A stretch of 48,475 nucleotides of DNA, from the NCBI GenBank assembly GCA_934675115.1, contig CAKUPH010000006.1, forward strand, positions 1 to 48,475, in the 5' to 3' direction. Below the pieces are notes generated by a model that made no database searches, was not told where the DNA came from, and saw nothing but the letters and a program-made list of their open reading frames with translations. Both the position numbers and the translations under genes were made by a program. Source of the stretch: an uncultured Oscillospiraceae bacterium (GTDB lineage Bacteria; Bacillota; Clostridia; Oscillospirales; Oscillospiraceae). This document shows positions 42,773-48,475 of this stretch, piece after piece. Position 1 is the stretch's first letter; every line of letters begins with the position of its first letter.

Positions 42773-45700
42773 ATGAAGAAACGTGTGCGTGCAGCGCTTG
42801 CGCTGCTGCTTGCGGTATGTCTGTGCGCCAGTCTCGCGGCTCCGGCCGGGGCGGCGGGCGCCGCGCAGACTGAGCCAGCCGCCGAAACTCCGGCGGAAAC
42901 GGCGGACGGCTCCGCCTACGGCAACTCTCTTCAGGAGCTCATCCAGCGGCAGTTTGCCGGCGGCGTGAGCAAGTACGACCCCGATGAGGTCGTCAACGTC
43001 ATCGTCCAGCTGGAGGCTCCGGCACTGCTGGACGGAGAATTCCGGCAGATGCTGTATTCCATTGACGGAGAAGAGGAGTCCATCAATACGCGGATGTTTG
43101 CGCTTGCCCAGGAGGAGGTGCAGGAGATGCAGCAGGAGGTCAAGACCGAGGTGGCCGCTCTGAGCGCCGACGTCAGTCTTGAGAACAGCGAGAGCTTCTC
43201 CCTGCTGATCAACGCCTTTACCGTGAAAGTTCCCTATGGCGAGATCGCGCGGATCCGCAGCCTTGACGGCGTGAAGAACGCCTTTGTGGAGGGGTATTTC
43301 TCCATTCCTGTCACCAAGCCGGGCTATGAGCTGTACACCGACTACAGCTCCGGCATGATCGGCCTGAACGAGACGGAGCTGCTGGGCCTGACGGGCAGCG
43401 GCACCCTCATCGCCGTGCTGGACACCGGCATCGACTATGACCACGAGGCCTTTGCCGCGGCGCCGGAAGGCGGCCTGCGCTACACGCAGGAGCAGATGAA
43501 GGCGCTGGTGACCGAGAATGCTTCGCTGTTCCGGGCCGGGACGCAGGATGGCTGGGATCCCTCGACCTATCAGCCCATCTACGCGGACGTGAACGCGGAT
43601 CAGCTCCGGATCAGCGACAAGATCATCTATTCCTTTGACTATGCCAACTCCGACTACGACGCCACTGCGGACAACAGCAACCATGGCGTCCACGTGTCCG
43701 GCATTGCCGCCGGTCACACGGTGAATGCTTCCGGTGAGACCACCTTCAGCGGCGTGGCCCCTGACGCCCAGTTGGCTGAGATGAAGGTGTTCGACAGCTG
43801 GAGCGGCCAGTGCCAGACCACCACGCTGCTGGCGGCGCTGGAGGACTGCGTACTGCTGAACGTGGACGTCATCAACATGAGCCTTGGCTCCGCCTCCGGC
43901 TTTGACGAGGATGTGAGCGGCGTTCTGTCCGGCGTCATGCAGAATATCGAGGACGCGGGCATCATTCTGGCGGTGGCGGCTGGCAATGACACCAACACCG
44001 CCGAGAGCAATCCCATGAATTCCGCAAAGCTGCCCCGGGTGGAGAACCCCGACCACGGCATCGTGGCCTCTCCTTCCACCTATCACGCGGCCTTTTCCGT
44101 GGCCAGCGTCAACAACACCATGTACCGGCAGAGCTACCTGACCCTCAACGAGGAGCGGGTGCCCTTCACCGATGCGGCTGAGGGCGATAACGCCATTGTC
44201 AATCTGGGCCGGACCCTCGAGGTCGTGGCCGTGCCCGGCGTGGGCGCGGAGGCGGATTACGCGGACATCGACGTGACCGGCAAGGCCGCCCTGATCCGCC
44301 GGGGAGAGATCTCCTTCTCGGACAAGGTGGCTAACGCCCAGAGTCACGGCGCTGCCGCCGCCCTCATCTATGATAATGAGGACAGCGCCCAGCTCATCAC
44401 CATGCAGATCGAAAACGCGACTATTCCCAGCGCCTTTATCGGCAAGGCGGACGGCGAAGCCGCCGCGGCCCTGCTGGCCGCGGGAGGGACCGTGACCCTT
44501 GCCGCGTCGGCGGACAACGTGCAGATCGTCACCTATCCGGAGGCAGGCCTGATGTCCTCCTTCTCCTCGTGGGGACCCACCAGCACCCTGTCCATCAAGC
44601 CGGAGATCACCGCCCCCGGCGGCAACATCTATTCCACCCTTCCCGGCAACAAGTACGCCAGCATGAGCGGCACGTCCATGGCATCTCCTGAGATCGCCGG
44701 CGCGTCCGCCGTGATGATCCAGTACGTAGAGAAGCAGCAGCTGGCGAAGTCCAAGACCGATCGGGCCATGCTGATCCAGTCCCTGATGATGTCCACCGCC
44801 AACCCGGTGGCGGCAGAGAACGGTCTGCCCGCCTCCGTGCGCCAGCAGGGCGCGGGCCTTGTGAACCTGAAGGATGCTGTGTCCTCCGGCGCAGTGCTCC
44901 GGGGCGTGGACGGCGGCCTTCCCAAGGCTGAGCTGGGCAGCAGCGAGAGCGGCTCCTACCAGTTTGCCTTCACGGTGGAGAATTTCTCTGACCGTCCCAT
45001 GAGCTACACCACCGGCGCGGTGGTCCAGTCCGACACCGCCGTCACCGTAAACGGCCTGTCCTACTACTCCGGAGTGCCCCAGGACATCACCGCGGGTGCG
45101 CAGGTGGAGTTCAGTGTGGAGGACAGCTGGCTGCTGGGCGACGTGAACTTTGACGGCGTGACGGACAGCCGCGACGCCCGCCTGATCCGCCGGCACGTGG
45201 CCGGTAAGACCGTTCTGAGCGCCGACGCCCTCCGGGTGGCCGACGTGGACGGCGACGGCCTTGTCACCAACACCGATGCCGCCTTTATCCTGCGGGCGCT
45301 GGCGGATCTGGGCACCATTCCCGAAAAGCTCTTTACTGTTCCCGCCCACGAGAGCGCGACGGTGGAGGTCACCATCACCTTGACCGGCGAGCAGGCGGCG
45401 AAGCTTATGGAGGAGTTCCCCAAGGGCGCCTTCGTGGAGGGCTACGTGACCCTCGGCGGCGTGGGCGGCGCCGAGGACCTGAGCCTGCCGTATCTGGGCT
45501 ATCTGGGCGACTGGGAGGATCAGCAGCTCTTCGACAGCACCTATTACGACGATGAGGATGCTCTGGTGTACGATGGCTACGCCGTGGCCATCAACCGGAT
45601 GGGCCAGGGCAACTTCCTGGGCTTCAACTACTTCACCCAGTCCTTCGACGCGGACAAGCTGTACTTCAGCCCCGACGCCTTTGGCACGGGGAGCACCTTC

Positions 45701-47875
45701 CTTTATTCTGAGTTGACGCTGCTGCGCAATGCGGGCGACGTGACCTTCACCGTGGCCGACGGACAGGGGAACACCCTGTACACCACCGATTACGGCCCCG
45801 GAAACCGGACCTATTTCGTTCAGTCCCAGCAGGCCTTTGCCAGCACGGTGGATCCTACCTATATGCTGGGCTACGGCGACCAGACCTTTACTTGGCCCGC
45901 GGACGGTGAGCAGCTGATCTACACCGTCAGCGCCTCCCACGAGGGCAATGACGGGCAGGTCCAGACGCTGACCTTCCCCACCATTACGATGGATACCACC
46001 ACGCCCACCTTCTCCTGCGAGACCGTCTATGATGACGCCACCGACGCCTTCAACCTCATCCTGACCATGTCGGACAACGGCCATATTCAGGGCGCACGGA
46101 TCTCCGGCATCATGGTGGATCAGTGGGGCTTCAAGAGCCTCAAGGAGATCGCCTTTGTCTCCAGTCCCGAGATCTCCGAGGCCGAGCCGGGCACTGTGGT
46201 CAGCGACACGGTGGAGCTGCCCCAGCTCCAGAAGCTGCTGGCCTCTGAGGGCTGCCTGCTGGACGAGATCTATGTGGAAGTGGTGGACTACGCCTGGAAC
46301 ACCTACAGCACCGAGGTCAAGCTCAGCGGCTCCCACTTCACCACTGCGGACAATGGCGACGGCACCGTGACCATCACCAGCTACAGCGGCGTTTCCACCT
46401 CGGTGGACATCCCGTCCGAGACCGGCGGCAAGACCGTCACCGCCATCGGCGCGAACGCCTTTGCCGACGCTCCGCTGAATAGCGTCACCATTCCTGAGAC
46501 GATCACCGCCATCGGCGCGGGCGCGTTCCAGGGGACGAACCTGACCTGGGTCAAGGTGCCCGCTTCCGTCACCGAGATCGGCGAGAAGGCCTTCGGCTAT
46601 GACGCGGACGGCCAGCCCGTTCCCGGCTTCACCATGTGTGTGGCCCCGGGCAGCGCCGCGGAAGCCTACGCCAAGGCCAACAACTTCGCGCTGGAGTACT
46701 TCACCGAGACCGGCCTGCGCTATGAGATCCTGACCGACGCCGAGACCAGTGAACGGTATGTGTCTGTCATCGCTTATGACGGCACGGATCCTCAGCTGGT
46801 CATCCCCGAGACACTTCAGGGCGTTCCTGTGACGGAGATTGGCTACCGCGCTTTCTTTGAAAATAAGGTCATCACCGGCGCGACCCTGCCGTCCACCATC
46901 AAGAAGATTGGAGACCGCGCGTTCATGTACACCAACGTGGCGGCCATCAATCTACCTGACGGGCTGGAGATCATTGAAGAGGGCGCTTTCGCTCAGATGC
47001 CGAACCTGACCTCCATCAACATCCCCGGCAGCGTGAAGGAGCTGCCCTACATGGTGTTCTATAATGATGTGAAGCTTGCTTCCGTCACGCTGAACGAGGG
47101 CCTTGAGAAGATCGGCTCGGATGTGTTCTCCAACTGCCCCGTGGCGGCTCTCGTCCTGCCGGAGTCGCTGAAGGCGCTGGATCAGTGCTCCTTCCAGAAC
47201 TGCACCAGCCTCGCTTCCATCAACTTCCCCGCCAATCTGACCACGATCCCCATGGCCTGCTTTGACAACACCGGTTTTACCACGCTGACCATTCCCGAGA
47301 CCATCGTCACCATCGAGGGCGGCGCCTTCAGCCGGTGCGCGAAGCTGACCAGCATCACCCTGCCCAAGACCCTGACCACTCTGGGCGGGACATTTGACTC
47401 TGGCATATTCAATGAGTGCACCGCACTGACGGAGGTGAACTTCGCTGAGGGCAGCCAGATCACCATGATCGGCGCCTTTACCTTCAATGGCTGCACCAGC
47501 CTGACGCAGATCACCATTCCCGAGACTGTCACCAGCATTGAGTACTGCGCCTTCAGCGGGACCGGCCTTACTTCCGTTGACATTCCCGCTTCTGTTGAGA
47601 AGATCGCCGGTCAGGCGTTCTACCTCTGCAACTCCCTCAACAGCATCACCCTGCACGAGGGCCTGACTTCTGTGGATTCCATGGCCTTCGCCGGCTGCCC
47701 GGCCAAGGAGATCTTCCTGCCCCGCAGCCTGACCAGCATCGGCAATAACGCATTTGGCTATGTTGGCTGGTCCGGCAAGGTAGAGGGCTTCACCATCCGC
47801 GGTTACGCCGGGACGGCTGCTCAGGCTTACGCCGAGGAGCATGGCTTCACCTTCGTGACCGTGGAGGAGCCGTAA
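42773..47875 (+). CDS. Secreted S8 subtilisin with internal dockerin and BspA-type leucine-rich repeats
   Basis: A 1700-residue extracellular protein. Domains in order: signal peptide (about 1-24, ending PAGA); propeptide (about 30-180); subtilase domain with catalytic Asp217 (VLDTGID), His304 (NHGVHVSG) and Ser635 (GTSMASP); an inserted PA domain (about 490-570, TGKAALIRRGEISFSDK); an Fn3-like segment interrupted by a type I dockerin (about 787-850) with two Ca-binding loops, DVNFDGVTDSRD and DVDGDGLVTNTD; further Fn3-like modules; and LRR_5 repeats (about 1200-1690) of the form IPxxVTxIGxxAF. All catalytic residues are present. No cell-wall anchor is seen, so attachment would be through the dockerin or the repeats. 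Of the two adjacent ATGs, 42773 has the better 7-nt spacing from GGAGG. Confidence 0.93.
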   Translation: MKKRVRAALALLLAVCLCASLAAPAGAAGAAQTEPAAETPAETADGSAYGNSLQELIQRQFAGGVSKYDPDEVVNVIVQLEAPALLDGEFRQMLYSIDGEEESINTRMFALAQEEVQEMQQEVKTEVAALSADVSLENSESFSLLINAFTVKVPYGEIARIRSLDGVKNAFVEGYFSIPVTKPGYELYTDYSSGMIGLNETELLGLTGSGTLIAVLDTGIDYDHEAFAAAPEGGLRYTQEQMKALVTENASLFRAGTQDGWDPSTYQPIYADVNADQLRISDKIIYSFDYANSDYDATADNSNHGVHVSGIAAGHTVNASGETTFSGVAPDAQLAEMKVFDSWSGQCQTTTLLAALEDCVLLNVDVINMSLGSASGFDEDVSGVLSGVMQNIEDAGIILAVAAGNDTNTAESNPMNSAKLPRVENPDHGIVASPSTYHAAFSVASVNNTMYRQSYLTLNEERVPFTDAAEGDNAIVNLGRTLEVVAVPGVGAEADYADIDVTGKAALIRRGEISFSDKVANAQSHGAAAALIYDNEDSAQLITMQIENATIPSAFIGKADGEAAAALLAAGGTVTLAASADNVQIVTYPEAGLMSSFSSWGPTSTLSIKPEITAPGGNIYSTLPGNKYASMSGTSMASPEIAGASAVMIQYVEKQQLAKSKTDRAMLIQSLMMSTANPVAAENGLPASVRQQGAGLVNLKDAVSSGAVLRGVDGGLPKAELGSSESGSYQFAFTVENFSDRPMSYTTGAVVQSDTAVTVNGLSYYSGVPQDITAGAQVEFSVEDSWLLGDVNFDGVTDSRDARLIRRHVAGKTVLSADALRVADVDGDGLVTNTDAAFILRALADLGTIPEKLFTVPAHESATVEVTITLTGEQAAKLMEEFPKGAFVEGYVTLGGVGGAEDLSLPYLGYLGDWEDQQLFDSTYYDDEDALVYDGYAVAINRMGQGNFLGFNYFTQSFDADKLYFSPDAFGTGSTFLYSELTLLRNAGDVTFTVADGQGNTLYTTDYGPGNRTYFVQSQQAFASTVDPTYMLGYGDQTFTWPADGEQLIYTVSASHEGNDGQVQTLTFPTITMDTTTPTFSCETVYDDATDAFNLILTMSDNGHIQGARISGIMVDQWGFKSLKEIAFVSSPEISEAEPGTVVSDTVELPQLQKLLASEGCLLDEIYVEVVDYAWNTYSTEVKLSGSHFTTADNGDGTVTITSYSGVSTSVDIPSETGGKTVTAIGANAFADAPLNSVTIPETITAIGAGAFQGTNLTWVKVPASVTEIGEKAFGYDADGQPVPGFTMCVAPGSAAEAYAKANNFALEYFTETGLRYEILTDAETSERYVSVIAYDGTDPQLVIPETLQGVPVTEIGYRAFFENKVITGATLPSTIKKIGDRAFMYTNVAAINLPDGLEIIEEGAFAQMPNLTSINIPGSVKELPYMVFYNDVKLASVTLNEGLEKIGSDVFSNCPVAALVLPESLKALDQCSFQNCTSLASINFPANLTTIPMACFDNTGFTTLTIPETIVTIEGGAFSRCAKLTSITLPKTLTTLGGTFDSGIFNECTALTEVNFAEGSQITMIGAFTFNGCTSLTQITIPETVTSIEYCAFSGTGLTSVDIPASVEKIAGQAFYLCNSLNSITLHEGLTSVDSMAFAGCPAKEIFLPRSLTSIGNNAFGYVGWSGKVEGFTIRGYAGTAAQAYAEEHGFTFVTVEEP

Positions 47876-47897
47876 GGCACAGGAAAGGAGAACCATG

Positions 47898-48475
47898 ATG
47901 AAAAAACTGATGAGCATGATGCTGTGCGTGGTTCTGGCCATGAGCCTGACCGTCAGTGCCAATGCCGCGGGGAGCAGTCCGCTGTCCATCGAGGCGGCGG
48001 CTGTGTCCGCGACCAGCACGGAGCTGACGATCCGGGTGCGGCTCACCGCTCCTGTGACCGACGGCGTGTTCAGCTTCCATTACGACGCGGCGCAGCTCAA
48101 GCTGCTGTCCGCCGCCTCCCCCGTCCCCGACGCGGCGGAGATCAACGGCCCCGCCGGCGCGCAGGGGCTGTCCGCCGGGGCGAATCTCCCGGCGGGGCAG
48201 ATCAAGACCGCCTTTGTCTTTGACGAGACCGGCGCTGCCGGTGACATTGTGCTGGAGTGCAGCTTCCAGATCACCGGCTACGCCCGGGGCTTCGGGTTCT
48301 CGGCGGACGGCGGCGAGCTTTACCGGGACGGCGCGTCCGTCGCCTGCCCGGATGTCTCTCAGTGGGTGAGCCTGCCGGATGTCCCGGTGGTGCCCACTCA
48401 GCCCACTCAGCCCACCAACCCCGACAAGCCCACCGACCCGAAGAAGGGCTTCGACGATGTGAAGCAGGGCGACTG
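47898..48475 (+). CDS. Cohesin-like domain protein with Pro/Thr linker and SLH start (truncated by window end)
   Basis: The reading frame is open to the window edge (192 codons). It begins with a signal peptide (MKKLMSMMLCVVLAMSLTVSANA), then a domain of about 130 residues with a cohesin-type pattern: alternating strands, FSFHYDAAQLKLLSA near residue 60, AGDIVLECSFQITG near 120. A Pro/Thr-rich linker (VPTQPTQPTNPDKPTDPKK) follows, and the last visible residues GFDDVKQGD are the usual beginning of an S-layer homology domain. It starts 22 nt after the dockerin protease with AAAGGAG upstream and no terminator between, so they are co-transcribed. The cohesin assignment is pattern-based, and the SLH assignment rests on nine residues. 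Confidence 0.75.
   Translation, partial: MKKLMSMMLCVVLAMSLTVSANAAGSSPLSIEAAAVSATSTELTIRVRLTAPVTDGVFSFHYDAAQLKLLSAASPVPDAAEINGPAGAQGLSAGANLPAGQIKTAFVFDETGAAGDIVLECSFQITGYARGFGFSADGGELYRDGASVACPDVSQWVSLPDVPVVPTQPTQPTNPDKPTDPKKGFDDVKQGD

Noticed and set aside
42647..46336. 1229-codon minus-strand ORF across the protease
   Set aside because: Antisense shadow of the subtilisin gene, which has signal peptide, catalytic triad and domains on the plus strand.

Overview
The window is a bacterial chromosome segment with high GC and densely packed genes. Gene content points to a Gram-positive anaerobe of the class Clostridia, most likely the gut family Oscillospiraceae (Flavonifractor/Oscillibacter-like). 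The supporting features are a Firmicutes-type division and cell-wall cluster, AddAB instead of RecBCD, a dgt-yigZ-dnaG-rpoD macrosynteny block, strong GGAGG ribosome binding sites, and sigma-A promoters with 17-nt spacers. The genus is an inference and I could not test it.

Layout. 1-6000: division and wall cluster ftsW-murG-murA-ftsQ, a terminator, then ftsZ with its own promoter; no ftsA lies between ftsQ and ftsZ. 6058-13290: a roughly 7.1-kb accessory block flanked by a 52-bp direct repeat (51/52 identical) that is the 3' end of the flavin oxidoreductase gene next door. The block holds a LysR regulator and a run of genes for an OB-fold/Zn-ribbon protein, a thiolase, a VOC protein, a crotonase-fold enzyme, a BKACE (DUF849) enzyme and an MFS carrier. 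This looks like a carboxylate or beta-keto acid catabolic unit without an obvious named pathway. 13245-15443 (minus): a three-domain old-yellow-enzyme/Fe-S/FAD oxidoreductase, preceded by a 17-codon ORF and two hairpins. 15506-23636: gluQ, addB, addA, rpmE. 23637-24406: a gene-free, hairpin-rich stretch with copies of a structured repeat, one copy of which also lies at 1-130 upstream of ftsW. 24407-28034: hflX, a GNAT acetyltransferase, and an MFS efflux-type gene behind a 290-nt leader that ends in a terminator. 28035-33106: dgt, a YigZ/IMPACT gene, dnaG, rpoD and five consecutive stem-loops. 33108-40776 (minus): an AraC-type regulator and a peptide ABC importer (binding protein, two permeases, two ATPases) plus a small membrane protein. 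40934-42277: a eukaryote-type hexokinase. 42671-end: a 1700-residue secreted subtilisin with an internal dockerin and leucine-rich repeats, then the start of a cohesin-like/SLH surface protein cut by the window edge.

How the genes work together. The core genes cover septal wall synthesis, division, replication priming, sigma factor, recombination repair and tRNA modification. The accessory genes suggest a peptide- and carboxylate-using gut organism: a surface protease that may dock onto a cohesin-bearing S-layer protein, a peptide importer with its regulator, and a catabolic block for an unidentified organic acid or diketone. The two most unusual signals are the possible dockerin protease/cohesin-SLH pair at the right end and the repeat-flanked catabolic block. 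The structured repeat with base-pair covariation is third.
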